From NCBI RefSeq assembly GCF_008369115.1, contig NZ_VOAZ01000001.1, forward strand, positions 248,001 to 312,000: a DNA stretch of 64,000 nucleotides, read 5' to 3'. Origin of the DNA: Psychrobacter sp. ANT_WB68 (GTDB lineage Bacteria; Pseudomonadota; Gammaproteobacteria; Pseudomonadales; Moraxellaceae). Below, in pieces: positions 46,556-56,559 of this stretch. Position numbers and translations under genes: made by a program. Every line of letters starts with the position of its first letter. Positions within the stretch are counted from its first letter, which is position 1. The notes beneath the pieces are model-generated. The model saw nothing but the letters and a program-made list of their open reading frames with translations, ran no database searches and was not told the origin of the DNA.

Positions 46556-48382
46556 ATGGTAAATTTATCGACGTTGCAACAATATTTAAGTACTGACACG
46601 CCCGCATTGCAGACATTAATGAGGCCGCTTAATAGTGATGAGCCGCATTTGCTTAAATGGGCGGCGCTGTTGCCCATGCAAACAGAGACGCAGCAAATAG
46701 AGCAACTAGAAAAAGTGCTCATAGAATTACGGCTGGCAAATATAGATGATCGGCAACGCCTAACATTACTTAGTATTGTGATGGATGCAAGTAATCAGCT
46801 GATTGCGACGTTACGCCAACATTATATATATGAGGTAGAGGCTTTTAACGACTATCAGCTGGGCTATGTGGCACAGGTAAAGTCGCTGTATTATTTAATC
46901 ATTATGGTATATGACGGGGTCATACAGCGAGAAACTGCCTTTTTGGAAGGTAAGCAGCAGCAATCATCGAATGGTCTTTGGCAGCGCTATTTTACCAATG
47001 ACAGCTCCTCACCCATTACTTTGGCCATTGCTAGCTATCAGACGCTACTGATGTATCAGAAGCTGCTGTTCGAAGACGCGCTTTGTTATCAGAAGCCAGC
47101 CGCATATTTATGGTCTAATATAAATCAGCTCTACTATATGGCTTGCCAACAGCAAACTGTTGATATTGATGTGAGCGCTTATATTACTACCCACTGTGCG
47201 GATAATATTCATCGATTATATGGTCAATTATGCCTGCACAGTTTGTTAAATGTACGCGCTATGCGTCGAGCCAATGTATTAATGGTGCAGCGTTTGCTAT
47301 TAGAATGGAGCGAACATCTCGTCACATCCGTAGAGCCGCAGACTGAGACAAAAGTATTTGTTAATTTACACAGTGACAATCCTCCTACTTACTTGACCGC
47401 GCATTCTGTCATTAATCCCTACGACGCCCATCACAATTGTGTGTTTATAGAACTGGCACCGCTAATCGTCTATTTAAAATCAAGATCTCTCAAGCTCATC
47501 GAGGAAGGTCGAGAAGGGGTTGAGTGTTATTTACTGAACACTGTCGCCATGACGTTAAGCTATCGCTATATCCAGCCGCCATTGACGCTACCAATCAAAC
47601 AAAGTGATAGGCAAGCGGTAAAGCTTATTACTGGGTTCAATCACATTCATTACCGACTGAGTAATGAGCAAGGCTTATCAAGCTTGATTGCCGCTAAAGA
47701 GTTGCCCGACCAGCACCAGCCTCGCTATGATACCTTACCGAAAAACCAGTCTGCTTATAAAACGTTGATGGTAGAAACGTTTGATAGTAATCATGATTTG
47801 TCCCACTTTCGTACCCTGCGATTGTTACCAAAATCAGCTGAGTCAACTGCGATTAAAAAAGTGAATCTTTTTATTGGCACCGCAGCATCAACAGAAAATA
47901 TTAAGATAAATAAGGTTTCTGCAGAGAAATATCGCGCCAAAAAGGTAAAGAATGTCGCTAGGATAGCTGAAAATGACGTGCTGGTTTCTATCGAACCACC
48001 GCCGTTACGAATCATGAGTCTTTTCTTATTGTGTCGCTCTGACAATTTAGCCTCAGCTGATTGGTCAATAGGAGTCGTGCGCTGGCTCGATATGGACAGC
48101 GAAAATTCTGAGGTTGACTGGCAAGTAATTGGTCATCAGCTAATATCTTGTGGTATTCGCCTGCAAGATAGAGACAGTCGCAGTCGACATTTTGTGCCCG
48201 CATTTGTCATCGGTGACGATGAGCAGCTCCAAACTGGCTGTAGCCTCATAGTGCCGACCTCATATTTTCAAGCAGGTGATAAAGTGATGATGCGTATCAA
48301 TACCAAACAAAAAACATTGCGTTTAGTACGGCGTTTGCTGACGACAGATGAGTTTAGCCAATATGAAGTGGTACAAATTTAA
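46556..48382 (+). CDS. Conserved hypothetical 608-residue protein, possible partner of the FimX-like protein
   Basis: A 608-residue soluble protein with no signal peptide or membrane span. The N-terminal part is mainly helical (EQLEKVLIELRLANIDDRQ). Its middle region, about 260-400, holds LHSDNPPTYLTAHSVIN. The C-terminal 130 residues contain GVVRWLDMDS followed by a beta-rich end with QTGCSLIVPTSYFQAGDKVM. That GVVRW pattern recurs in proteins encoded near FimX or PilZ-type genes in related bacteria, but this is from memory, and a strict PilZ motif (RxxxR plus DxSxxG) is not seen. The function is unknown. It is followed after 190 bp by the FimX-like gene. Confidence 0.75.
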   Translation: MVNLSTLQQYLSTDTPALQTLMRPLNSDEPHLLKWAALLPMQTETQQIEQLEKVLIELRLANIDDRQRLTLLSIVMDASNQLIATLRQHYIYEVEAFNDYQLGYVAQVKSLYYLIIMVYDGVIQRETAFLEGKQQQSSNGLWQRYFTNDSSSPITLAIASYQTLLMYQKLLFEDALCYQKPAAYLWSNINQLYYMACQQQTVDIDVSAYITTHCADNIHRLYGQLCLHSLLNVRAMRRANVLMVQRLLLEWSEHLVTSVEPQTETKVFVNLHSDNPPTYLTAHSVINPYDAHHNCVFIELAPLIVYLKSRSLKLIEEGREGVECYLLNTVAMTLSYRYIQPPLTLPIKQSDRQAVKLITGFNHIHYRLSNEQGLSSLIAAKELPDQHQPRYDTLPKNQSAYKTLMVETFDSNHDLSHFRTLRLLPKSAESTAIKKVNLFIGTAASTENIKINKVSAEKYRAKKVKNVARIAENDVLVSIEPPPLRIMSLFLLCRSDNLASADWSIGVVRWLDMDSENSEVDWQVIGHQLISCGIRLQDRDSRSRHFVPAFVIGDDEQLQTGCSLIVPTSYFQAGDKVMMRINTKQKTLRLVRRLLTTDEFSQYEVVQI

Positions 48383-48572
48383 AGGTGAACCTGGCAAAGC
48401 ATGAGATAAGTTTTCCATGCTGAACCCTTAACATGCGTCTAAGCGTATTTAGTTTTTAGCTTAATGATATCTAAAGATTCGTAACATGGCATTGTGATTG
48501 TAACTTAAGCAGCATCCGGTTAAATTATTGTTTATAATGACGAAACTGCTCCTATGATTTAAAAGGCATTCT

Positions 48573-50666
48573 ATGCGTACTCAGTCCATCTTAAACCTAT
48601 TAGTCATCGATGCTGACCAGCTCTACGCTGAGCGTCTCGTAGACTTGTTAGGGTCGTATTATGATAGTGTGAACTTAGGTTTTTTAGATGACAAAGAGGA
48701 GCTATTAAAGTCGCTACGTCAATCATGGGATGTGTTGGTTTTCGGTCAAGCGTACGATATGAATTTTACCGATGTGGTTGGTATCATCCAAGAGCAAAGT
48801 ATTGATTTGCCATCGGTTTGCTTGATAAATAAAGACACGGTAGCCAATGCTCGTAATGAGGAAGGCTTGCCGTCTATCGTGAATGGTACGATGGTTAAGG
48901 CACTTTGTGCAGAGCAAGAAACGGCAGTCATCATGTCTATTTGCTTGCTGCACGACAACTTACGTAGTCGTCGACAGCTTACCACCTTGCGTCACGTCTT
49001 GTCTGGGGCGGAGCAACGCGCAAATGTTCTCATTAAAAACTCAAAAAGTGCCGTCGCTTATATCGATCAAGGTATTCATATTTTTGCCAATGACCCTTAT
49101 CTGCAGTTGTTTGGTTTTGAGTCGTTAAACGATGCGATAGGCGTACCCGTTGTTGACTTAATCTCTGGCGGTGAGAGTGTCAAGGGTTTTAAGCAGTTTC
49201 TACGTCAATTTGAGAAAGGTAATCGTAAAGACGTTGAGTTTAATTTTGAAAGTAAACGCACGGATGGCAGTACGTTTGAGGCAAAATTACAGTTGGCCTC
49301 GGCAACCTTGGACGGTGAACCCGTTACCCAGATTATTATTCAACAAAACAATAGTAATAGTGCCGAAGTTGCGAAGCGCTTGGCTGAGGCTGAGCGTAAA
49401 GACAGTCTAACGGGCATTGATAATCGCCGCAGCTTTGAAGAGCAGTTGGCGGCGTTATACCAACAGGCAAGACAAGGCGTTTTGACGGCAGGACTGTTCT
49501 ATATTCAGCTCGATAATATCGGTAAAATTAGAAGTGGTTTGGGTTTGCAAGGTGTCGATACCACGGTTCAGCAAGTTGCTTATGCATTAAATGAACTAGT
49601 GGTAGACGGTCATGTGAGCCGTTTTAGTGATACGGCCTTCACTATTTTGGTGGAAAATTACACCACCGCAGACCTAGAAAAACTGGCGCAAAAAATGGTT
49701 TCGACCATCAGTGAGATGTTTATCGAAGTCGATAAGCGGACGACAAATACCACGGCAAGTATTGCTATTGTTAAAGTAGAAAGAAACACCCCTGAACCAA
49801 GGATATTGCTTGAGCGAGCGATGGATGCCATCAATCAAATTATGATTGAAACCTCCAATAATGGCGGCAAATACCATTTATACGATGCCAGTGAACATGC
49901 CAATAAGGATGATCATGCACTTGCTGAATCTTTAGTCGATGCGATTGCCAATAATCGCTTTGAGTTATCCTTCCAGCCGATATATGACATTAACCATGAT
50001 CGGAGTGATTTTTTTGAAGTATACCTGCGCCTACCATTGGCGGATTCGGACAATACGGTATTGACGCCTGACCAATTTATGGCAGTGGCCAAGGCCCATA
50101 ACTTACTTGAAAAAATAGACCGCTGGATACTCATCAATGCCTGTAAAAAAATCAATGACGTGCGTAAATCACACCCGGAAGCGCGCTTACTGGTGCAACT
50201 GACCAGCGCTTCTTTAATAGATAAAAAATTACCGAGTGTAGCCAGTCAATTGATCAATGCAGTGGGCGGTAAAGCGGGTGCATTAACTTTACAGTTTCAT
50301 GAGAACGATATTGCTGACCATTTAACTGTCGCAAAATCGCAATTTGCCGCGCTTAATCAAGTAAACTGTCAATTATGTATCAATAATTTTGGCTCATCTA
50401 CTAAGACTGTGGAGCTTGCCAACTTTGTTCAGCCTGATATGGTTCGTTTAGCCCGCAGTTATGTAGAAGGGATTGACGCGCCAGAGAATCTAGAGACGGT
50501 CAAATCGCTTATCGTCCGTACCAACGAGATTGGCGTTGACGTCTTGATGCCTTATATTGAGGATGCCGCGACCATGTCCGTTGCTTGGAGCGTGGGCGCG
50601 CGTTATCTGCAAGGTTATTATCTAGAAGCGCCTAGCAATACTATAAAAGTATCAAGCGAGACGTAG
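48573..50666 (+). CDS. FimX-like protein: REC-like, PAS, degenerate GGDEF, degenerate EAL
   Basis: A 697-residue protein, close to P. aeruginosa FimX in length and order of domains. The N-terminal REC-like domain (1-125) lacks a clear phospho-Asp. A PAS region (about 145-250) leads to GGDEF, where RFSDTAF replaces RxGGDEF, so cyclase activity is unlikely. In the EAL domain the signature is EVYLRL in place of EALLR, so phosphodiesterase activity is unlikely too. Such proteins are c-di-GMP effectors, and FimX controls type IV pilus assembly. The pilus genes themselves are elsewhere. No membrane segment is present. The name rests on layout. Confidence 0.85.
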   Translation: MRTQSILNLLVIDADQLYAERLVDLLGSYYDSVNLGFLDDKEELLKSLRQSWDVLVFGQAYDMNFTDVVGIIQEQSIDLPSVCLINKDTVANARNEEGLPSIVNGTMVKALCAEQETAVIMSICLLHDNLRSRRQLTTLRHVLSGAEQRANVLIKNSKSAVAYIDQGIHIFANDPYLQLFGFESLNDAIGVPVVDLISGGESVKGFKQFLRQFEKGNRKDVEFNFESKRTDGSTFEAKLQLASATLDGEPVTQIIIQQNNSNSAEVAKRLAEAERKDSLTGIDNRRSFEEQLAALYQQARQGVLTAGLFYIQLDNIGKIRSGLGLQGVDTTVQQVAYALNELVVDGHVSRFSDTAFTILVENYTTADLEKLAQKMVSTISEMFIEVDKRTTNTTASIAIVKVERNTPEPRILLERAMDAINQIMIETSNNGGKYHLYDASEHANKDDHALAESLVDAIANNRFELSFQPIYDINHDRSDFFEVYLRLPLADSDNTVLTPDQFMAVAKAHNLLEKIDRWILINACKKINDVRKSHPEARLLVQLTSASLIDKKLPSVASQLINAVGGKAGALTLQFHENDIADHLTVAKSQFAALNQVNCQLCINNFGSSTKTVELANFVQPDMVRLARSYVEGIDAPENLETVKSLIVRTNEIGVDVLMPYIEDAATMSVAWSVGARYLQGYYLEAPSNTIKVSSET

Positions 50667-50913
50667 GTTGTCGTCTAAACTTAAGCATAGATACAAATCC
50701 AAGCTTCATGGCTGAATGAAGGTTTTAATGCTATTGAGTTTGTAAGTATGGCCTAGTGAAATTAATTTTAGCCAAATCAGCCATATTTAATTCTTAGCAA
50801 CTACCCATATATTTTCTTCACAGCGCTATGTATGTTGCTCAATCTTTGCCTTGCATTATGGTGGAGGTAGACGCATACATAGCCCACGCCCCTCAATTAA
50901 AGATTTTCACAAC

Positions 50914-51369
50914 ATGTCTATTGTCAAAAAATATCAATTAAGCGGTATGTTTACTGCTGTTTTATTGCTCACCGCTTGTGAGCAAACGCCCCCTGATTAT
51001 CGCGCTCCTGTCACGCTGCCACTCTATACTGAGGGCGACGCCGATAATGGTGCACTGATATATCAAGATGCTTGCGGTCAGTGTCATCAGCTAAATCCAG
51101 GACTCAATAAAAAAGGTCCACAGTTGATGAATATTTACGGTGCAAAAGCAGCAGAGCTAGAAGACTACACTTATAGTGAAGGGCTGAAGACATCAGGTTG
51201 GGTATGGGATGCTGAGACGCTTGATGCTTATATCGCTGACGCTGAAAAAGCCATGCCCGATTCAAAAATGCTGTCAGACCCGATGCCAGATGCTAAGGAG
51301 CGTACAGATGTGATAGCTTATTTATCAACGCTTCGTGCACCGGTGCCAACGGCTGATGAGATAAAGTAA
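50914..51369 (+). CDS. Cytochrome c lipoprotein (class I)
   Basis: About 151 residues from the ATG at 50914; the frame opens at 50851 with TTG, but the later start gives a proper lipoprotein signal with the lipobox LLTAC. The mature protein has one heme site, CGQCH, and KMLSDPMPD, where Met is the likely distal ligand. It is probably anchored in the inner- or outer-membrane face of the periplasm and carries single electrons. No oxidase genes adjoin it. It lies 50 bp upstream of the MoxR gene. Confidence 0.88.
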   Translation: MSIVKKYQLSGMFTAVLLLTACEQTPPDYRAPVTLPLYTEGDADNGALIYQDACGQCHQLNPGLNKKGPQLMNIYGAKAAELEDYTYSEGLKTSGWVWDAETLDAYIADAEKAMPDSKMLSDPMPDAKERTDVIAYLSTLRAPVPTADEIK

Positions 51370-51419
51370 CACCCGATTTAACATGATTATCACTATAAAA
51401 AATGAGCTAAGAATCGATA

Positions 51420-52379
51420 ATGAACCATACTGCTACCGACTACCGCCACAATCAGCACAAAATTGCCCAGCTTATGATGCAGCTAAATCAAATCGTACTA
51501 GACAAGCCGCAGGCGATTAAGTTGGCGCTTAGCGGCATATTGGCTGGTGGGCACCTATTGCTGCAAGACTTGCCAGGCATGGGCAAGACAACATTGGCGC
51601 AGGGATTGGCACAATTACTCGGTCTCAGCTTTAGCCGTGTGCAGTTTACCAATGATATGCTGCCGGCAGATATTTTGGGCATGAGTATCTTTGATCAAAG
51701 TAAACAGCAGTTTGAGTTTCGCTCTGGGCCTATTTTTACTCAGCTGTTATTGGCAGATGAGATTAATCGCTCCAGTCCTAAGACACAAAGCGCATTATTA
51801 GAAGCGATGGAAGAACGGCAAGTGACGCAAGATGGGCAAACCTATGCTTTGCCACAGCCATTTTTTGTGATTGCGACCCAAAACCCATTGCAACAAGCAG
51901 GTGTCTATCCGCTTCCTGAATCGCAGTTAGATCGGTTTTTATTGTGTTTGTCGCTAGGATATCCATCGGCTGAGGCAGAGCGTGAGCTGTTAAAGGGTCA
52001 GGATCGCCGCGAGCTATTAAAAGCGTTGCCTGCCGTACTTGGTACGGAGGCTGTGTTGATGGCTCAGCAAGGGGTCAAGCAGGTTTATGTCGCCGATGTG
52101 GTCTTGGATTACCTGCAAAGATTGGTTGCAAAAACACGAGCAAGCCACGAGTATCATGGATTATCACCACGTGGGGTGCTGTCGCTACAGCGAGCTGCAC
52201 AGGCTTATGCCTATGTATCGGGACACATGGAAGTGACGCCTGAAGATATTCAAGCCGTGTTTGCTGCGGTTACTGACCATCGCCTCGGTCAACGCTTTTT
52301 GCCCGCGCATGTAACTGGAGGGCAAGCGATGCAAACTATTGCACAGCGTATTTTGGCAGATGTGGCTGTGGTTGTTTGA
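51420..52379 (+). CDS. MoxR family AAA+ ATPase
   Basis: A 319-residue MoxR ATPase. The Walker A is LPGMGKTT, the Walker B LLLADEINRSSPKTQSALL, and the sensor region FVIATQNPLQQAG. GTYPLPESQLDRF-type sequence is read as VYPLPESQLDRFLL. MoxR proteins act as chaperones for metal- or cofactor-containing complexes and often sit before DUF58 genes, as here. The order MoxR, DUF58, TgpA matches P. aeruginosa PA2875-PA2873. The gap to the DUF58 gene is 89 bp. Confidence 0.92.
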   Translation: MNHTATDYRHNQHKIAQLMMQLNQIVLDKPQAIKLALSGILAGGHLLLQDLPGMGKTTLAQGLAQLLGLSFSRVQFTNDMLPADILGMSIFDQSKQQFEFRSGPIFTQLLLADEINRSSPKTQSALLEAMEERQVTQDGQTYALPQPFFVIATQNPLQQAGVYPLPESQLDRFLLCLSLGYPSAEAERELLKGQDRRELLKALPAVLGTEAVLMAQQGVKQVYVADVVLDYLQRLVAKTRASHEYHGLSPRGVLSLQRAAQAYAYVSGHMEVTPEDIQAVFAAVTDHRLGQRFLPAHVTGGQAMQTIAQRILADVAVVV

Positions 52380-52468
52380 CCACTTGTTCGCTCACAATGC
52401 ATTCGCTCTCAGAGCTGCTCGTTTGTTATCGATGAGAGTGTCAATTTTATGGTAAGGATAGGGTAGTC

Positions 52469-53518
52469 ATGAGCCTTTTGCCAAAAGCCTTAACCGTACC
52501 AGCTACTTCCGCATTAAGCCGTTGGTTTGCCGCGCGGTCACCCAAAAGCGATAGCGCTACGCTCAATTTGCGTAATGTCTATATCTTTTTTAGCCGTGAG
52601 GGGATGCTGTTTGCGGTGTTATTGATAATTACCTTTATCGCTGGCATCAACTATGGCAATAACTTGGTGCTGGGTCTGTGTTTTTATCTGGTCAGCGTTT
52701 GGCTTATCAGCTTTCATGTGACCTTTGCTCATATCTCAGGTCTAAAAGTGCACCTCATAGAGGTGACCATTGCAGAAGCAGGTGCACCTGTTTGGGTTAC
52801 GCTGCAGCTGCGTAGTGAGAGCCGCCATCCAAGACGTCAGCTATTATTTAGCTTTGAGCAGCTTGATCAAGAGACGGATAAAAAAGCCAGTAAGAAAATA
52901 AAAAATAGTGCTGATAGTCAACAGTCAGTACTTGTCACACGGCTCCAAGGCGAGCAAATTATTCGTTTACCTGTGCAGACACATACTCGTGGGCAGCTTG
53001 AATTACCGCGATTAAAAATCAAAACGGTCTATCCCTTAGGTATTATGCGGGCGTGGTCTTATGTCTATTTTGCGCGTACGACGTGGGTATATCCAAAACC
53101 TGAGGTATTTGATTGGCAGTCACAATATACAATCACAAGTCAGGAAGATTTGCCCGTAGGCGGGCAGTATCGGCAAGGTCAAGATGATTTTGAACGACTG
53201 GATAATTATATCGAGGGTGAGTCGCTAGCACGGGTTTCTTGGGGTCATGTAGCACGCGGCCAAGGCATGTTTACCAAGCATTTCGCTGACCCAGTCGGTC
53301 ACGAGCAAACGTTGGATTATGCTGATATGCCAGCGGCACATCATGAGCAAAAACTGGCGCAACTGGCGTATGGTGCGATGAGATTGGGTGAACTAGGTGT
53401 ACCATTTAATATGCGTCTATCCAACGATGCTGTCTCTGATAAACTCTCTGATGCACCGATGGGTGAAGGTGATGCTTTTGCGCAAGCGTGCTTGCTAAGA
53501 TTGGCAAAAGCACCATGA
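52469..53518 (+). CDS. DUF58 domain membrane protein
   Basis: A 349-residue protein. Two membrane spans (about 47-90) follow a short N-terminal part. The DUF58 signature lies near the middle and end: DLPVGGQYRQGQDDFERLD, then YIEGESLARVSWGHVARG. DUF58 resembles a von Willebrand A-like module and normally pairs with MoxR ATPases. The stop overlaps the tgpA start (ATGA), which indicates translational coupling. Function inferred from the cluster. Confidence 0.9.
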   Translation: MSLLPKALTVPATSALSRWFAARSPKSDSATLNLRNVYIFFSREGMLFAVLLIITFIAGINYGNNLVLGLCFYLVSVWLISFHVTFAHISGLKVHLIEVTIAEAGAPVWVTLQLRSESRHPRRQLLFSFEQLDQETDKKASKKIKNSADSQQSVLVTRLQGEQIIRLPVQTHTRGQLELPRLKIKTVYPLGIMRAWSYVYFARTTWVYPKPEVFDWQSQYTITSQEDLPVGGQYRQGQDDFERLDNYIEGESLARVSWGHVARGQGMFTKHFADPVGHEQTLDYADMPAAHHEQKLAQLAYGAMRLGELGVPFNMRLSNDAVSDKLSDAPMGEGDAFAQACLLRLAKAP

Positions 53519-55791
53519 ACAACTCTAAGCGACTTCCTATAAATGAAGCCAAACGTGAATTTACAGGCTTCTCTGCAACAAATGCAACGAATCCTACCAG
53601 CTTTGAGCGTTTGGCCTTGGGTCAAAATATCAGTGCTTATAGTGACCGGATCGGCGAGGTTAAGTGGTATCGCAAGCTACTTGCTCTGCCAGCCTACTAT
53701 TGGGTATTAATGGCTCAAGTTGTCATTATCTTACCTCATGCCGCGCACCTGCCATTATGGCTCATGGGTTTTGCAGTGGTCAGCATCATAGCTCAGCTGC
53801 CGCATGTAAAATCTCGATTTAAAAAAACATCACATTTAAAACGCGTCTATCAAGGCATGCAAATGCTCGGCTTCTTATTGGGGTTGGCCGGTCTATGGCT
53901 GACTTACAATACCGCGTTTGGACTGGATATGGGTGTGGCTTTTTTAGTGCTCTGTCTTATTAGTAAGCTGTGGGAGTTGTACAAGCGCCGCGATGCTTAC
54001 GTGGTACTCAACTTATCATTATTCGTATTAGCAGCGCTGTTTTTGATGGATCAAGGATTAGTCACCACTTTGGAAGTTATCATCGGCGCGGTCATTGTAT
54101 TATTGGCCTTTATTGCGTTAAATGACGATGGCAATAGTCGCGGTGACGGTCGCTTGCGTACGTTGGGCGTGTTGGGTATCGGGGCGTTGCCATTATTGGT
54201 GGTATTGTTTTTATTCTTTCCACGCGTGCCACCGCTATGGTCAGTGCAATTATCAGGGCAGCAAGCGACCACAGGCGTCTCTGATAGCATGTCACCCGGT
54301 GATTTTGCTAATTTGGGACAATCGACAGAGCTGGCCTTTCGGGTGGAATTTGCAGACAACAGGCCAGCGCAGCAGGAGCTTTATTGGCGCGGCTTGGTAT
54401 TTAGTGACTTTGATGGGGTCACATGGCGTCCTAGCTCTCAGCAACGACAATGGCAGCCTGCACTGCAAGCACCCACTTGGATTAAAAATGCTTTTGCTAC
54501 TGTCCCTGAAGCAGGAAAAGCTAATCCCAATAACTACCAGATTATCTTAGAACCTACGCAGCAAAACTGGCTATTTGGACTTGATTATCCGTTTGCACAG
54601 CAGCAAGATGTCAGTATCACCTCGGACTTTACCCTATTAAAAGACCAGCCAATTACCCAACAGCTGCGCTACGATGTGTTGCAGTTTGCACCGATGCGTA
54701 TCGACCCTGTTCTGTCTGATGAGTCACGGCGTCTGAATCTTGCGCTGCCTAGTGAGGGTAACCCGCAAGCACGAGCATTGGCTCAGCAGCTTTTTTCCCA
54801 GTCAGGCTCAGAGCCTGTACGCTATATGGCCGCTATTGAGCGCTGGATCAATCAAACAGAATTTCGCTATACACTATCGCCGCCACGTTTGAATAAAAAC
54901 CGTATTGATGAGTTTTTATTTGAGACTAAGGCAGGATTCTGTGAACATTATTCTTCCAGCTTTACCTTTATGATGCGGGCCGCGGGTATTCCAGCGCGCG
55001 TCGTGGCAGGCTATCAAGGTGGCGAGCTGAGCCGCGCTGGTAATGTTTGGGAAGTACGGCAAAAGGATGCACACGCTTGGACAGAGGTTTGGCTTGCGGG
55101 ACAAGGCTGGGTACGTGTCGATCCGACCGCCTTTGTTGCGCCTGAGCGCGTCGAGCAAGGAATGGATGCGTTGACACAGTCACAAGGGGCGGCGATGTTT
55201 GGTGAGGGGGCTGGCGCACAAATTAGCTATCAGCAATATCAAATGCTGCAAACCTTACGCCGCCTTTCAGACCAAGCCAGCTACTATTGGCAAAAAGACG
55301 TTGTCGGTTATGATCAGGACAAGCAAGCTGACTCATTACTCAAGTGGTTTAATATCCGCTCAATCATGCAGCAAATCATCTGGTTAGCGGCGAGTGTCAT
55401 TATCGTCATGGCTATTTTGGTATTCGTTATCTGGCAACGGCGCCGTAAACGCTGGCATCAGGCAGATTTGCCGCTTACTCAATTATCAAAGCGTCTTAGC
55501 AAGCATAATAAAGCACTAGCTCGTGATGAGAGCGAAGGGCAGTTGGCATGGCTTGAGCGACTGGCTAAGGATGTTTATAACCATGATAGCGATTTAAATA
55601 CTCAGAATAATATTGAGATAAGTAAATTAATTAATAGGAATGACCCAAAAGCTGCTCAAGCAAAAATTAAACAGATGCAACAAGATTATCGTCAGCTACG
55701 TTATGGTCGTCTAAGCACGCTTGAAACCAATCATAGTGAATACCAAGCTGTGCTCAAACAGCTAAAAAAAGATGCTCATGAATTGTTCTAG
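53515..55791 (+). CDS. tgpA: Transmembrane transglutaminase-like protein TgpA (DUF3488 + transglutaminase core)
   Basis: About 758 residues from the ATG at 53515, which overlaps the DUF58 stop. Six or so spans fill the first 230 residues. A periplasmic transglutaminase-like domain has Cys476 in GFCEHY, His520 in DAHAWTE and Asp536 in VDPTA. These spacings (44 and 16) equal those of P. aeruginosa TgpA (C404/H448/D464). One more span (about 625-645) and a charged cytoplasmic tail follow. TgpA is essential in P. aeruginosa, but its substrate is not settled. Confidence 0.93.
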   Translation: MNNSKRLPINEAKREFTGFSATNATNPTSFERLALGQNISAYSDRIGEVKWYRKLLALPAYYWVLMAQVVIILPHAAHLPLWLMGFAVVSIIAQLPHVKSRFKKTSHLKRVYQGMQMLGFLLGLAGLWLTYNTAFGLDMGVAFLVLCLISKLWELYKRRDAYVVLNLSLFVLAALFLMDQGLVTTLEVIIGAVIVLLAFIALNDDGNSRGDGRLRTLGVLGIGALPLLVVLFLFFPRVPPLWSVQLSGQQATTGVSDSMSPGDFANLGQSTELAFRVEFADNRPAQQELYWRGLVFSDFDGVTWRPSSQQRQWQPALQAPTWIKNAFATVPEAGKANPNNYQIILEPTQQNWLFGLDYPFAQQQDVSITSDFTLLKDQPITQQLRYDVLQFAPMRIDPVLSDESRRLNLALPSEGNPQARALAQQLFSQSGSEPVRYMAAIERWINQTEFRYTLSPPRLNKNRIDEFLFETKAGFCEHYSSSFTFMMRAAGIPARVVAGYQGGELSRAGNVWEVRQKDAHAWTEVWLAGQGWVRVDPTAFVAPERVEQGMDALTQSQGAAMFGEGAGAQISYQQYQMLQTLRRLSDQASYYWQKDVVGYDQDKQADSLLKWFNIRSIMQQIIWLAASVIIVMAILVFVIWQRRRKRWHQADLPLTQLSKRLSKHNKALARDESEGQLAWLERLAKDVYNHDSDLNTQNNIEISKLINRNDPKAAQAKIKQMQQDYRQLRYGRLSTLETNHSEYQAVLKQLKKDAHELF

Positions 55792-55845
55792 TAATTTTTC
55801 TTAGAAGAGTACGGCTGAGTAGGTATATAAGTAGAAGGTATCAAA

Positions 55846-56145
55846 ATGAAAGAATTCGATCCGCAGGTATTACAAGAAAAATATGAGCGTTGGCATGCGC
55901 TACATCAAAAAATCGAAGAAGCACAAGCGCAATGGTTAAAAGCAGGTGAGCTAATGGCAGAGCTGCAAGAATACTATCAAAGTGAGCAATGGCGCATCGA
56001 TAATGCCAGTGAGGTCAGGCTCGAGTGCGCCGCAGATGTGCACTCGATACTCAGTGAAGATGCGCTATGGAATAGCTTAGCTGATCGTCAAGAACAGGCG
56101 ATTAAGTGGATGCGATTGGGACTGGATGTCATCGATAGATCATAA
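55846..56145 (+). CDS. DUF4298 domain protein
   Basis: A 99-residue, mostly helical, acidic protein with features of DUF4298: an early helix with KYERWHALHQKIEEAQAQWL, a central ELMAELQEYYQSEQW, then a second helix pair. AGAAGG precedes the ATG by a few bases. It is the first of a pair with the DUF4031 gene, 41 bp downstream, and may be co-transcribed with the tgpA cluster, 54 bp upstream. No function is known. Confidence 0.8.
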   Translation: MKEFDPQVLQEKYERWHALHQKIEEAQAQWLKAGELMAELQEYYQSEQWRIDNASEVRLECAADVHSILSEDALWNSLADRQEQAIKWMRLGLDVIDRS

Positions 56146-56186
56146 ACACACTATGAAGTGTTAGAAACAATAAAGGGGTCGGCTAT

Positions 56187-56474
56187 ATGGCAATATATGT
56201 GGATTTTATGCAAATAGAATTTAAAGGCTATAAGTGCTGCCATATGCTGGCCGATACCCTGCAAGAGTTGCATGATTTTGCCGCACTGATTGAAGTGGAT
56301 AAACGCTTATTTCATCGTAATGCCAGTTATCCACACTATGATGTCACGGTACAAATGCGCTTAACTGCTATCGAAAACGGTGCTATCCCTGCCGATAGAA
56401 GAAAAATTATCGAATGTGCGAAGAAGTTAAAAGTAGAGTTGCATGAGCAAATAGCACGGTCTGAGCATTGCTAA
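56187..56474 (+). CDS. DUF4031 domain protein
   Basis: A 95-residue protein starting MAIYVDFMQI. CCHMLADTLQELHDFA and the later HYDVTVQMRLTAIENGAI match the DUF4031 pattern (cHm.aDt.eELh...HYd....R..A...Ga). AAGGGG upstream of the ATG at 56187 is a good ribosome site. Role unknown. A terminator follows. Confidence 0.83.
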   Translation: MAIYVDFMQIEFKGYKCCHMLADTLQELHDFAALIEVDKRLFHRNASYPHYDVTVQMRLTAIENGAIPADRRKIIECAKKLKVELHEQIARSEHC

Positions 56475-56496
56475 TAAGTGAAGCTGTTAAAGATAT

Positions 56497-56532
56497 AAAA
56501 AAGGTGGGTTGCAATTTCGTTTCCCACCTTTT
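56497..56532. terminator. Bidirectional terminator between DUF4031 gene and DUF302 lipoprotein gene
   Basis: AAAAAGGTGGG (56497-56507) pairs with CCCACCTTTTT (56522-56532). Confidence 0.92.
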
Positions 56533-56559
56533 TATTTGTTCAGGTTTTCATTTGTAGCC

